DNA from: an uncultured Prevotellaceae bacterium
GTDB lineage: Bacteria; Bacteroidota; Bacteroidia; Bacteroidales; Bacteroidaceae
NCBI GenBank assembly: GCA_937902455.1
Contig: CALELI010000041.1
Span: 1-28,741 of the forward strand
Direction: 5' to 3'
Length of the DNA stretch: 28,741 nucleotides
In this document: positions 15,531-22,797 of the stretch, in pieces
Layout of the letters: the number at the start of each line of letters is the position of its first letter
How positions within the stretch are numbered: position 1 is the first letter of the stretch
Notes under the pieces: model-generated
What the model was told of the DNA's origin: nothing
Databases searched by the model: none
Seen by the model: the letters and a program-made list of their open reading frames with translations, nothing else
Translations under genes and position numbers: made by a program

Positions 15531-17948
15531 TCACTTTATCATGAACTTCACGTCGATTCCTATCTGCGTCGGCTTGCTGTGCTGCTCGAATCCGCGGCCC
15601 ATGCTCTTGAAGTAGAACGTATTGTACTTCGTACCCGTGAGATTCCTGCCCCAGAGATTGACATTTATGTTCTTGTAGCCAATCGAGGCAAAAGCGCCCA
15701 GTGTGGCATAGAAATCCTGATACTGGTCGTTTGCCTCAGTCCAGTATATACGTCCCGAAGCCGAACAGCTGGCACCGAGAGTACACTCCACCTTCCTCAC
15801 TGGCAGACGATATGCTATTCCCCCATTCACCGTGTGCATCGGGACGAACGGCACGTAGTTGTCCTCATAGTCGTTCTTCTCGTCGTTGTAGTCCAGGAAC
15901 TTCGCATTGGTGAAACCATAGTTCATGTTCACGCTGAATCTCCTTATCGACGCCTCTGCCGAGAGTTCCGCGCCCAGGCTGCGGCTCTTTCCCGCATTCA
16001 CCATCATTCGTCCCAGCCCGTTGTGCGAGAACCGCGCAATCTGCTGGTCGTGGGTCTTGATGTAGAACACTGATGCATTCACGTGTACTGGGAAATCCGA
16101 TGTCATCACCATGAACTTCGTCCCTGCCTCGAAGTTCCACGAATATTCAGGTTTGAACACCACGTCGTCGATATTCGGAGTCACCTTCATCGACTCCATG
16201 TCGACAAACTTGCCCATCATTCCGCCCGATACCTCGTTCACACCGACCAACATCTGGTTCCTCAGTTCGCTCTCCACCAGTTCGGACAGCATCTGTATGT
16301 TGTAGCCACCAGAACGGTAGCCCTTGCTGACAGTGGCATACACGAAGTTGAGCAGGATTTCGTCAAACATATATTTCACGGTCAGTTTCGGCAGCAGCTC
16401 CACATAGTCCTTCTTCCCCTGCCCCTCGATTCTTGGAGTGGCCAGCAGTCCCGGATAGGTCTTGTTCATGTATGGAGGCATGCTGATGCCGAACTCATAG
16501 TTCATCCTGCCGTCCGAAAGATAGTCAAGGCGCGTATGCTCATATTCCATTCTCAGTCCGGCAAGCACCGAGAACTGTCCGAGGCTGAGGGTCGACTGAT
16601 GGAACAGTCCTGCACTCAGCACGGGAGTCCTGATGTCGTCGTCCACCACGAACTCGTCATCCGTCACCTTCAGCGCCATGTCCGGCATATTAGGGTACTG
16701 CTGTTTCACATTCTTGAAGATGTTGTTCGTGTTGCCCTCGATCAGCGATGCGATTCCGTCCTTTCCGAAAGTCACGGGAGCCTCTGTCCTCAGCCACTGA
16801 TACGATGTGTTGAGTCCGAACAGCCAGTGGTACGACAGTTCTCCCATCAGTCTGTTCGCATGGTCCTCCATCCACGAATAGTTGTCGCGGACGGTGATCT
16901 CCTCGTTCAGGGTGTTGAGAGCCTGCTTCTGCTCCATCGTATAGATATCCTTGCGGATGAAGTCCTGGTCCATGAACATCCTGTCGTTGAGGTTCTGATA
17001 GGCAGTATACGAATTGAGGATGAACTTCGGAGCCTTGTATTCCAGTCCCACACCGGCATTCAGCACACCCCTGCGGTATCGGCTCTCATGATTGGCAGTC
17101 AGCTTACCCACCAGCTCCACCTCGTCATCGTTATCGTTATCGTTATCGTTATCGTAATAATACGGATACGCACCCTCGTCGCTGTAGTCGTAGCTCACGT
17201 TGAAGTCCATCGTCACATTGTCCGAAGGCAGATATATCGCCCTCAGCCTGCCGCCGCCAGCCTTCATCCCGTCCACCTTCTCGCCCGAGTCCGAGTTCCT
17301 GAAGAAACCGTCGCTGCCCTCGTAGTAGCCACCGGCAGAGAATGCCAGACGCTTGCTCGGCTTGTGGTAGTGAGTCACCGACACGTTTCGGTGATTGTCC
17401 TGAGTGGCATAACCCAGTTTCACGTCAGTACCCTGATACCTGAACGGATTCTTCGTACTCACCTTTATCAGTCCACCCATCGTGTTCCTCCCGTACAGTG
17501 TACCCTGAGGGCCACGCAGCACTTCTATCTTCTCCACATCGTAGAAGTTGAAGTCAAACGCGCTCTTGTCCAGATAAGGGAAGTTGTCAACGTAGAGTCC
17601 CACGGCAGGGGAATTGATTCGTGAACCGATACCTCTTATATATATGGCACTCGTCAGACGGCTTCCGTAGTCAGGCATGAAGAAGTTAGGCACCAGGTCG
17701 CTCGCCCCCTTCATCGAGGTGATATGCTGCTGTTCCAATTCATTCCTGCCGATCTCGGTTGCCGACATCGGTTCGTCCGACACACCGAGACTCTCCTTAG
17801 GCGATACGATCTCCACCTCCTGCAGGCCTATCGCTCTGTTCAGGTCCCTTGCAATATTCCCCAGTACCCCCTGTGCAGGACATCTGCCACCTATGGCCGA
17901 CATCCCCACGACTATCAGTAATCTATAAATCCCCTTTTTGAAATCCAT
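15531..17948 (-). CDS. TonB-dependent outer-membrane receptor
   Basis: An 805-residue outer-membrane receptor. N-terminal signal peptide (~1-26, ending around CPAQG), a plug domain (~50-170) with the plug motif VEKIEVLRGPQGTLYGRNTMGGLI, then a 22-strand-type beta-barrel to the C-terminus (…IDVKFMIK). It lacks the CarboxypepD-like N-terminal domain of SusC proteins and has no SusD neighbour, so it resembles siderophore, cobalamin or other small-ligand receptors rather than a glycan importer; the ligand is unknown. The barrel contains a (Asp-Asn) repeat from an in-frame hexamer microsatellite at 17124-17154. The frame can be read from a TTG at 17966, but that overlaps the -7 element, so the ATG at 17948 (MDFKKGIYRLL) is chosen. 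No obvious operon partner. Confidence 0.9.
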   Translation of the reverse strand: MDFKKGIYRLLIVVGMSAIGGRCPAQGVLGNIARDLNRAIGLQEVEIVSPKESLGVSDEPMSATEIGRNELEQQHITSMKGASDLVPNFFMPDYGSRLTSAIYIRGIGSRINSPAVGLYVDNFPYLDKSAFDFNFYDVEKIEVLRGPQGTLYGRNTMGGLIKVSTKNPFRYQGTDVKLGYATQDNHRNVSVTHYHKPSKRLAFSAGGYYEGSDGFFRNSDSGEKVDGMKAGGGRLRAIYLPSDNVTMDFNVSYDYSDEGAYPYYYDNDNDNDNDDEVELVGKLTANHESRYRRGVLNAGVGLEYKAPKFILNSYTAYQNLNDRMFMDQDFIRKDIYTMEQKQALNTLNEEITVRDNYSWMEDHANRLMGELSYHWLFGLNTSYQWLRTEAPVTFGKDGIASLIEGNTNNIFKNVKQQYPNMPDMALKVTDDEFVVDDDIRTPVLSAGLFHQSTLSLGQFSVLAGLRMEYEHTRLDYLSDGRMNYEFGISMPPYMNKTYPGLLATPRIEGQGKKDYVELLPKLTVKYMFDEILLNFVYATVSKGYRSGGYNIQMLSELVESELRNQMLVGVNEVSGGMMGKFVDMESMKVTPNIDDVVFKPEYSWNFEAGTKFMVMTSDFPVHVNASVFYIKTHDQQIARFSHNGLGRMMVNAGKSRSLGAELSAEASIRRFSVNMNYGFTNAKFLDYNDEKNDYEDNYVPFVPMHTVNGGIAYRLPVRKVECTLGASCSASGRIYWTEANDQYQDFYATLGAFASIGYKNINVNLWGRNLTGTKYNTFYFKSMGRGFEQHSKPTQIGIDVKFMIK
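17124..17154. repeat. In-frame hexamer microsatellite inside the TonB receptor
   Basis: One GTCATC and four GTTATC units on the plus strand. On the coding (minus) strand they encode DNDNDNDNDD. Being 6 bp long, changes in unit number add or remove Asp-Asn pairs without shifting the frame. Confidence 0.85.
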
Positions 17949-17963
17949 AACCAAATTTTTCCG

Positions 17964-17994
17964 CAAAGTTACAAACTTTCAACGAAACTATCAA
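17964..17994 (-). promoter_or_regulatory. Promoter of the TonB-receptor gene
   Basis: Minus strand: TTG at 17994-17992, 20 bp spacer, TAACTTTG at 17971-17964. Leader only ~10 nt to the ATG at 17948. No Fur-like or other operator recognised. Confidence 0.65.
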
Positions 17995-18028
17995 CTATAA
18001 ACTTCCCAAACTGACCTTTTAATAACTG

Positions 18029-18165
18029 CCATTAGCCATTAGCCGTTCCTTTATTTGGCCATCAGCCGTTAGCCTTTCTTTAACCAGATAATTGTTAACT
18101 TATAATTCATTGTTTCTTCGCAAAGCTCAGGCGAGACCTCCGCTTGCGCCTGAGGCTTCAGCCGA
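18029..18165. repeat. TTAGCC-word repeats and a hairpin in the gene-free region
   Basis: Bases 18029-18074 hold repeats of the words CCATTAGCC, CCGTTAGCC and CATCAGCCGTTAGCC. Further on, CTCAGGCG (18126-18133) and CGCCTGAG (18147-18154) form an 8-bp GC-rich stem. No gene is seen in 17949-18405 apart from the MITE-like element; related TTAGCC words occur upstream of the flippase (20240-20266). Confidence 0.6.
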
Positions 18166-18200
18166 AGATAGCTCGGAGTCCTGTTAACTGATAACTGTTA

Positions 18201-18400
18201 AGGTGGGTTCTAAAAATTCACCGTTTTAATAAACAAGCATAACAATGGGTTAGAATAAACTTTTCGCCGCTTTTGGATTTCTTTCGACATCTTGCTGTTT
18301 GTCAGTCGGTCACAATGCCCGCATTGCTCCCTTCCTCCGCGCAGCAATCTGCTCAAAACAAATCTCAAAATCTCCTGAAATGAATTTATAGAACCCACCT
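18201..18400. mobile_element. MITE-like element, 200 bp, with near-perfect terminal inverted repeats
   Basis: The left end TTAAGGTGGGTTCTAAAAATT (18198-18218) is complementary to the right end at 18384-18404 with one mismatch in 21 bp. Flanking TA on both sides fits a TA target duplication, as in IS630/mariner-type elements (inference). It is too short for a transposase; the only open frame (18210-18398, minus, 62 codons) spans the whole element and is probably not a real gene. The right end sits 5 bp after the stop codon of the DUF2752 gene, so the element may provide its transcript end. Confidence 0.75.
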
Positions 18401-18405
18401 TAACT

Positions 18406-18687
18406 CTAAACTATATTCCTCACGATCCACCAACCTACGAACAGCACGAGGTACGCAATCTTCGCCCATTTGTGGTAGAGATAGTGCCGGAGAGTGTCGA
18501 AGCGGTGATGGCGGTTGAAGAACTCCACCAGTATGCACATCACCAGCAACGGGATGATGACGATCAGGGCGTAGTTATATTCCAGCCCCTCCGCTATCTG
18601 CCCGTGGAGGAAGCAGACGGCAGCTCTCTGCGAACCGCACAGAGGACAGTCGTAACCTGTCAGGATATGGAATGGACAGGGAAGCAT
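18406..18687 (-). CDS. DUF2752 small membrane protein
   Basis: A 93-residue protein with the DUF2752 signature near the N-terminus: CPFHILTGYDCPLCGSQRA, in which Cys4, Cys14 and Cys17 and the Gly/Arg are conserved. Two hydrophobic segments (~40-56 and ~76-90) place it in the inner membrane. Function unknown in the family; the cysteine pattern suggests metal or redox chemistry (inference). It lies 88 bp downstream of the flippase gene on the same strand, so it may be co-transcribed. Confidence 0.85.
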   Translation of the reverse strand: MLPCPFHILTGYDCPLCGSQRAAVCFLHGQIAEGLEYNYALIVIIPLLVMCILVEFFNRHHRFDTLRHYLYHKWAKIAYLVLFVGWWIVRNIV

Positions 18688-18775
18688 CTGATGAAAGTTT
18701 AGAGTTTAGGGTTTAGAGTCAGTTTTGAAGTTGAGAGTTTAAAGTCCTAAATCTTGCAGCGTAGCGTGCTATAAA

Positions 18776-20227
18776 CTAAGTCGTTTTCGTCTTCGTTTTC
18801 GTTATCATTTCACAGACGGCCACCGACAGATATACCAGGATCAATAAGGTGTTGACACCCATTCTGAACCACTGGTTGCCTATCATCTGGTTGGAGTAGT
18901 ACATCACGGCATACAAGGCTCCCGCAAGCAGGACATACCCACAGATGCTCTTCATCTGATATGGGATAGGATTGATTCTCTGCCCGAAGAGATAGGACAG
19001 AACCATCGTGGTGCCATAGGCAGCGAATCCACCCCATGCACAGGCCCAGTAACCATAAGTCGGCACGAAGAGGAAGTTGACTATGAGCAGCGCCGCACAT
19101 CCCGCGATGGAGAACCACGCACCGTAGATAGTCTTGTCGATGAGCTTGTACCAGAACGACAGGTTCATGGCAATTCCCATCATTATCTCGGCAGCCATTG
19201 CTATAGGGATGATTCCGAGCCCTTCACGGTAGTCCCTGCCGATGAGAAGCTGGAGGATGTCCATGTAACCCATCACGCAGAGGAACGCAGCGAGAGTGAA
19301 GATGATGAAGTACTTCATGGCAACCGAGTACATTGCCTTGCTGTCCTTCTCCTTTGCATGACCGAACACGAATGGCTCGTAGGCATATCGGAAAGCCTGA
19401 GTGATGAGCGCCATTATCATCGCCACCTTGATGCATGCCTCGTAGATGCCCAGCTGGTCCAGTCCGTCCTCATGTCCGAGGATGTTAGGAAGGAGTATCT
19501 GTCCTGCCACATTGTTGAGGATGCCCGCAACGCTGAGGATGAGGATAGGCCAGGCATAGGCAATCATCTTCCGGGCCTTTGCCTTGTCGAACACCCACTT
19601 GAACCCAGTCAGCTCCTTGTAGAAACAGAACGAGATGAAGGTCGTGCAGATGAGGTTGATGGCAAATGCCCATTTCACGCTGATTTCCCACGTAGGGTCA
19701 ATCCTCGGCATGACCATGTAGGCACCGATGTTCAGCAGGAGGTTCATGGCAATCAGGATCAGACGCAGACACATGAACTTCACCGGCTTGTGTTCGTTCC
19801 TCAGATAAGCATAGCAGATAGCCTGGAATGCATCCTGAGCCACCACCAGCGCCATCATTCCCACATACCACTCATGGCCCTCGCAGCCTTCGAGCCTGGC
19901 AATGGGACCAAGGAACGAGAGTACGAGGACGACGAACGTCAGCGCCACTCCCCCCACCATTATCAGCGCCGTGCTGTATACCCGCATCTTCTGCGTCCTG
20001 TCCTCCTCCTTGTTGATGAAACGGAAGAAAGTAGTCTCCATTCCGAAAGTCAGGATTGCCAGCAGCAATGCCGTCTGGGCATAGAGATAGGAATAGAGCC
20101 CATAGTCGCTGCACGACTTGAACGTATATGTGAACAACGGAACGAGCAGATAGTTGAAGAACCTGCCCAATATACTGCTCAGGCCATAAATAGCCGTATC
20201 TTTTACTAAACTCTTCAGATTTGCCAT
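18776..20227 (-). CDS. Oligosaccharide/lipopolysaccharide flippase (MOP superfamily, Wzx-like)
   Basis: A 483-residue polytopic inner-membrane protein with about 14 hydrophobic segments. The N-terminus KDTAIYGLSSILGRFFNYLLVPLFTYTF is typical of polysaccharide biosynthesis/flippase proteins in Bacteroidales, and FGMETTFFRFINKEED and the following segments fit the family. Likely role: moving a lipid-linked glycan across the inner membrane; the glycan is unknown. It lies 91 bp downstream of ruvB, an arrangement I associate with Bacteroidales genomes. Start: MANLKSLVKD at 20227 is preferred over an ATG two codons upstream. Odd: the last residues (TKTKTKTT) are encoded by the hexamer microsatellite at 18779-18808. 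Confidence 0.88.
   Translation of the reverse strand: MANLKSLVKDTAIYGLSSILGRFFNYLLVPLFTYTFKSCSDYGLYSYLYAQTALLLAILTFGMETTFFRFINKEEDRTQKMRVYSTALIMVGGVALTFVVLVLSFLGPIARLEGCEGHEWYVGMMALVVAQDAFQAICYAYLRNEHKPVKFMCLRLILIAMNLLLNIGAYMVMPRIDPTWEISVKWAFAINLICTTFISFCFYKELTGFKWVFDKAKARKMIAYAWPILILSVAGILNNVAGQILLPNILGHEDGLDQLGIYEACIKVAMIMALITQAFRYAYEPFVFGHAKEKDSKAMYSVAMKYFIIFTLAAFLCVMGYMDILQLLIGRDYREGLGIIPIAMAAEIMMGIAMNLSFWYKLIDKTIYGAWFSIAGCAALLIVNFLFVPTYGYWACAWGGFAAYGTTMVLSYLFGQRINPIPYQMKSICGYVLLAGALYAVMYYSNQMIGNQWFRMGVNTLLILVYLSVAVCEMITKTKTKTT
18779..18808. repeat. Hexamer microsatellite forming the flippase C-terminus
   Basis: TCGTTTTCGTCTTCGTTTTC and the following GTTATCA; on the minus strand it encodes ITKTKTKTT directly before the TAG stop. 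Same hexamer family and orientation as at 15465-15523. Confidence 0.8.
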
Positions 20228-20239
20228 AGTCATCTTTCG

Positions 20240-20317
20240 GCCGTTAGCCGTTAGCCATTAGCCCGATAATTGTTAACTTTTCATTCATTGTTAACTGTTA
20301 ACTTTTAACTGTTAACT
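20240..20317. repeat. Short word repeats between ruvB and the flippase
   Basis: Tandem CCGTTAGCC/CCATTAGCC words followed by repeated GTTAACTGTTAACTTTT. Noncoding. The same kind of words appear at 18029-18074 and around 18190. Confidence 0.65.
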
Positions 20318-20318
20318 C

Positions 20319-21350
20319 CTAAAACAAGCTCGCCATGCCAGTCTCCGGATTGATGTACGTCTTGCCAAGATGCTTGTAAGCCAGCTCCGTCACCTCGCGT
20401 CCACGAGGAGTCCTCTTGATGAATCCCTCCATGATGAGGAACGGCTCGTACACCTCCTCCACAGTGCCAGCATCCTCACCAATTACCGTGGCAATCGTAC
20501 TGATTCCCACCGGTCCACCCTTGAACTTCTCGATGATACCCAGCAGGATCTTGTTGTCAATCTCGTCCAGGCCGAACTTGTCGATGTTCAGCGCCTCGAG
20601 AGCCATCCTGGAAATGTCGAGGTCGATATATCCCGAACCCTTCACCTGCGCGAAGTCCCTCACACGCCGCAGCAAGGCATTCGCAATTCGAGGCGTACCC
20701 CTGCTCCTCCTTGCTATCTCCGCAGCCGCAGTAGGGTCACAGCCCACATCCAGCAGACTTGCCGACCTCCTCACAATCTTCTGGAGAGTCGGAGCATCAT
20801 AATACTGCAGATGCAGGTTGATTCCGAATCGGGCACGCAGCGGGCTCGTGAGCAATCCGCTTCTCGTGGTTGCACCCACCAGCGTGAACGGACAGAGGTC
20901 AATCTGTATGCTCCTCGCCGAAGGACCCTTGTCGAGCATGATGTCAATCTTGTAGTCCTCCATGGCCGAGTAGAGATATTCCTCCACCACAGGCGACAGA
21001 CGATGGATCTCGTCAATGAAGAGCACGTCGTTCTCCTCGAGGCTCGTGAGCAGACCAGCCAGGTCACCAGGCTTGTCGAGCACAGGACCACTTGTCACTT
21101 TCAGGTTCACACCCAGTTCGTTCGCAATGATAGCCGCCAGAGTAGTCTTTCCCAGTCCTGGAGGACCGTGAAGGAGAGTATGGTCCAGAGGCTCCCCCCT
21201 CATCTTGGCAGCCTCGACAAAGATTTTCAGGTTCTCCACGATCTTCTGCTGACCATTGAAATCCTCAAAGGCCAGCGGACGCAGAGCATTCTCGAAATCT
21301 CGTTCCTTAGCCGAGACATACTGTTCCTCGTGTATATCAAATTCGTTCAT
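20319..21350 (-). CDS. ruvB: Holliday junction branch-migration ATPase RuvB
   Basis: A 343-residue AAA+ motor that with RuvA drives branch migration of Holliday junctions. Visible in order: RPLAFEDFNGQ near the N-terminus, Walker A HGPPGLGKTTLA (~61-72), Walker B VLFIDEIHRL (~109-118), the sensor/arginine-finger region GATTRSGLLTSPLRARFG (~159-176), and the C-terminal winged helix with GFIKRTPRGREVTELAYKHL (~311-330). Full normal length. First gene of a likely ruvB-flippase-DUF2752 unit on the minus strand. Confidence 0.97.
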   Translation of the reverse strand: MNEFDIHEEQYVSAKERDFENALRPLAFEDFNGQQKIVENLKIFVEAAKMRGEPLDHTLLHGPPGLGKTTLAAIIANELGVNLKVTSGPVLDKPGDLAGLLTSLEENDVLFIDEIHRLSPVVEEYLYSAMEDYKIDIMLDKGPSARSIQIDLCPFTLVGATTRSGLLTSPLRARFGINLHLQYYDAPTLQKIVRRSASLLDVGCDPTAAAEIARRSRGTPRIANALLRRVRDFAQVKGSGYIDLDISRMALEALNIDKFGLDEIDNKILLGIIEKFKGGPVGISTIATVIGEDAGTVEEVYEPFLIMEGFIKRTPRGREVTELAYKHLGKTYINPETGMASLF

Positions 21351-21420
21351 AATCCATTATTGCCTTTTAGCGCACTATGCTTTAACCTTTAACCTATAAC
21401 CTTTAACCTAAATTCCCCTG

Positions 21421-21451
21421 CGAAGATACACTAAAAACACCGAAAAACAAA
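21421..21451 (-). promoter_or_regulatory. Likely promoter of ruvB
   Basis: Minus strand: TTTG at 21451-21448, 19 bp spacer, TATCTTCG at 21428-21421 (one mismatch to TAnnTTTG). Leader about 65 nt, containing TTAACC-type word repeats (21380-21410). Confidence 0.5.
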
Positions 21452-21502
21452 ATAAAATTCAAAAAATTCATTCTTCATTTTTCATTTTTCATTTTTTATT
21501 AC

Positions 21503-21510
21503 TACCTTTG
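21503..21510 (+). promoter_or_regulatory. Promoter -7 element of tRNA-Leu
   Basis: TACCTTTGCA (TAnnTTTG) 11 bp before the first base of the tRNA. The upstream region is a TTTTTCATTTTTCATT tract. Confidence 0.65.
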
Positions 21511-21521
21511 CACTCGCTTAA

Positions 21522-21603
21522 GCCCAGATGGCGGAATCGGTAGACGCGCTGGTCTCAAACACCAGTGGGGCAACCCGTGCCGGTTCGACCCCGGCTCTGG
21601 GTA
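21522..21603 (+). tRNA. tRNA-Leu (anticodon CAA)
   Basis: Acceptor stem GCCCAGA with TCTGGGT, D-arm GGCGGAATCGGTAGACGC, anticodon stem CTGGT/ACCAG with loop CTCAAAC (anticodon CAA, codon UUG), a long class-II variable arm (GGGGCAACCCG region), T-arm GCCGGTTCGACCCCGGC and discriminator A. The 3' CCA is not encoded. It marks the boundary between core genes and the AT-rich, repeat-rich region downstream; tRNA-Leu genes are frequent integration sites, though no second copy of its 3' end is present in the window. Confidence 0.96.
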
Positions 21604-21609
21604 CAGACA

Positions 21610-21652
21610 ATAACCCTGTAACTAATTGATATTACAATAGTTGCAGGGTTAT
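21610..21652 (+). terminator. Hairpin downstream of tRNA-Leu
   Basis: ATAACCCTGTAACTA (21610-21624) pairs with TAGTTGCAGGGTTAT (21638-21652) over 15 bp with one G-T pair; 13-nt loop. No T-run follows. Probably the tRNA transcript terminator. Confidence 0.7.
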
Positions 21653-22171
21653 ATCATTCCACTAATGTGTACTAAAAGTGTACATCATGACAAAAAGTGC
21701 ACTTTTGGCACTCATTCCACCCCCATTACCACTTTAGTAATTTCTGGATTTTTGCATACAGCTCAGTGATATTTCCGCACACGATTCATAAGTTTTTTTC
21801 AAAAAAGTACAAAAAACTATACACACTATACACTAACCATTGTAACATTCAGTATGTTAGTCTATTAAGTAGTGTATAGTTTGCAAAAAAACTATACACT
21901 AACTATACACAACTATACACTGGAGTACACCTTTTAAAAAAGAAAATAAGGTCTACAGGTATGTATAGTAGTGTATAGTTGCATTTCAAACTATACACTA
22001 CTTAAAGCCATTAGTAATCAGTAAGATAGATGCAGTTAGTGTATAGATGTATAGTTTTTCACCATTTTTACTTTTTATTTTTCAATTCAGATTGATATAT
22101 CAATCACATATCAATTATATGTCTGATAAACAGCACTTAAGAGTCACAGTGTAAATGATCACCAGACACCA
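21653..22171. other. AT-rich gene-free region after tRNA-Leu
   Basis: No gene is seen. It holds a perfect 14-bp palindrome AAAAGTGCACTTTT (21693-21706), the ACTATACAC box array (21816-22055, separate entry), and another palindrome ATTGATATATCAAT (22091-22104). A 60-codon open frame at 21697-21879 is rejected as chance. Confidence 0.7.
21816..22055. repeat. Array of ACTATACAC boxes in both orientations
   Basis: ACTATACAC at 21816, 21825 (adjacent), 21891, 21902, 21912 and 21990; its reverse complement GTGTATAGT at 21872 and 21971, with one-mismatch copies at 21961, 22039 and 22047. Two pairs form inverted repeats with the same 8-bp spacer: TAGTGTATAGTT (21870-21881) with AACTATACACTA (21890-21901), and AGTAGTGTATAGTT (21967-21980) with AACTATACACTACT (21989-22002). 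Box density and symmetry suggest protein binding sites (iterons, operators) or recombination sites; the function is not known. Confidence 0.85.
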
Positions 22172-22434
22172 GTCGACCGGTCATCCGTGTCTGATCAACG
22201 GTTCGCATACCCCGAGTCGACCGCACGTGTACCTCTGCTCAACCGCACGTGTAGCCCGAATATTGCTTTGTCGGACCCAGAATATTACTGAGTCGCGACC
22301 CAAAACGAGGCGTTTTTTCGCGTTTGACTCAGTAACATTTGCCCCTCGACTCAGTAATATTTTCTGCCCGACTTTGTAACAGTAGATGCCCGACTCAGCA
22401 GTATCACTCCCCGACCTCAGCAGTAAGAGTCGCC
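22172..22434. repeat. 22-bp phased inverted repeat array, copy 2
   Basis: Twelve consecutive units in 22-bp register (the eleventh is 21 bp): starts at 22172, 22194, 22216, 22238, 22260, 22282, centre 22304, then 22326, 22348, 22370, 22392, 22413. The right half repeats GACTCAGTAACATT/GACTCAGTAATATT; unit 22282 is its inverse (ATATTACTGAGTCGCGACCC). The centre contains AAAACGAGGCGTTTT and nearly equals the centre at 261-282. The two leftmost pairs share a different word (GTCGACCG, CAACCGCACGTGTA). Open frames here are artefacts of the repeats. Confidence 0.88.
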
Positions 22435-22450
22435 ATCATCTGTAATGACG

Positions 22451-22502
22451 CAACCGAAGATCCATAATCCAGGTAGAGGAGTAGTGGTGAAATCAACAAA
22501 AA
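22451..22502 (+). repeat. Dispersed 52-bp repeat, copy A
   Basis: Begins CAACCGAAGATCC and ends GGTGAAATCAACAAAAA. It matches copy C (24322-24373) at 46 of 52 positions without gaps. It lies 16 bp after the 22-bp array and downstream of the DUF3800 gene. Bases 22503-22700 after it show no gene I can support; a 74-codon minus-strand frame (22417-22641) runs through repeat and array. Confidence 0.8.
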
Positions 22503-22700
22503 TGAAAACTATACCAGTCGGGGACACTGTTATCTTTGTTTTCTCGATTAAGTCCGTACTAGGCTCTGAATTGCTCAGGTGGCATTGTAACATATCGAAC
22601 AGATAAGAGTTCCAACAAGCGAATTGCTGAACCGTCCTCAAAAAAAATAGTACGATTTAACGTTTTTTAACTGCCTGGGACGATTTTTTTTATTTATTTG

Positions 22701-22732
22701 TTTGGAGTCTATCCTTAAAAGCACTATCTTTG
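22701..22732 (+). promoter_or_regulatory. Orphan promoter pointing at the 3' end of the DUF3800 gene
   Basis: TTTG at 22701-22704, 20 bp spacer, TATCTTTG at 22725-22732: a full consensus match. Downstream there is only a 14-codon frame (22751-22795, MKVGLHAMRTVLCT) before the convergent DUF3800 gene. It is either a remnant of a lost gene, a tiny peptide gene, or a promoter of an RNA antisense to DUF3800. Confidence 0.55.
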
Positions 22733-22797
22733 CACAAAGATCCTATTAAGATGAAAGTGGGCCTGCATGCCATGCGTACAGTTCTTTGTACCTAGTC

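Noticed and set aside
16083..17624. Long plus-strand frame of 513 codons opposite the TonB receptor
   Set aside because: It lies wholly antisense to a clear receptor gene, is His/Val/Arg-rich as expected from a shadow frame, and has no promoter or family resemblance.
18210..18398. 62-codon minus-strand gene
   Set aside because: It coincides with the MITE-like element and ends in its inverted repeats; no promoter and no recognised family.
19358..20209. Plus-strand frame of 283 codons opposite the flippase
   Set aside because: Shadow of a polytopic membrane protein gene; rich in His, Glu and Arg from the complement of hydrophobic codons.
20370..21392. Plus-strand frame of 340 codons opposite ruvB
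   Set aside because: Shadow of a full-length RuvB gene with all its motifs.
21522..21603. Attachment-site duplication of the tRNA-Leu 3' end
   Set aside because: No second copy of the tRNA 3' sequence occurs in the window and no integrase gene is seen, so an integrated element cannot be shown.
22172..22434. CRISPR array
   Set aside because: Units are contiguous 22-bp degenerate repeats with no unique spacers of constant length, orientation flips in the middle, and no cas genes are seen.
22417..22641. 74-codon minus-strand gene
   Set aside because: It runs through the dispersed repeat and the end of the 22-bp array; no promoter found. The conserved FVDFT reading in the repeat copies is noted under findings instead.
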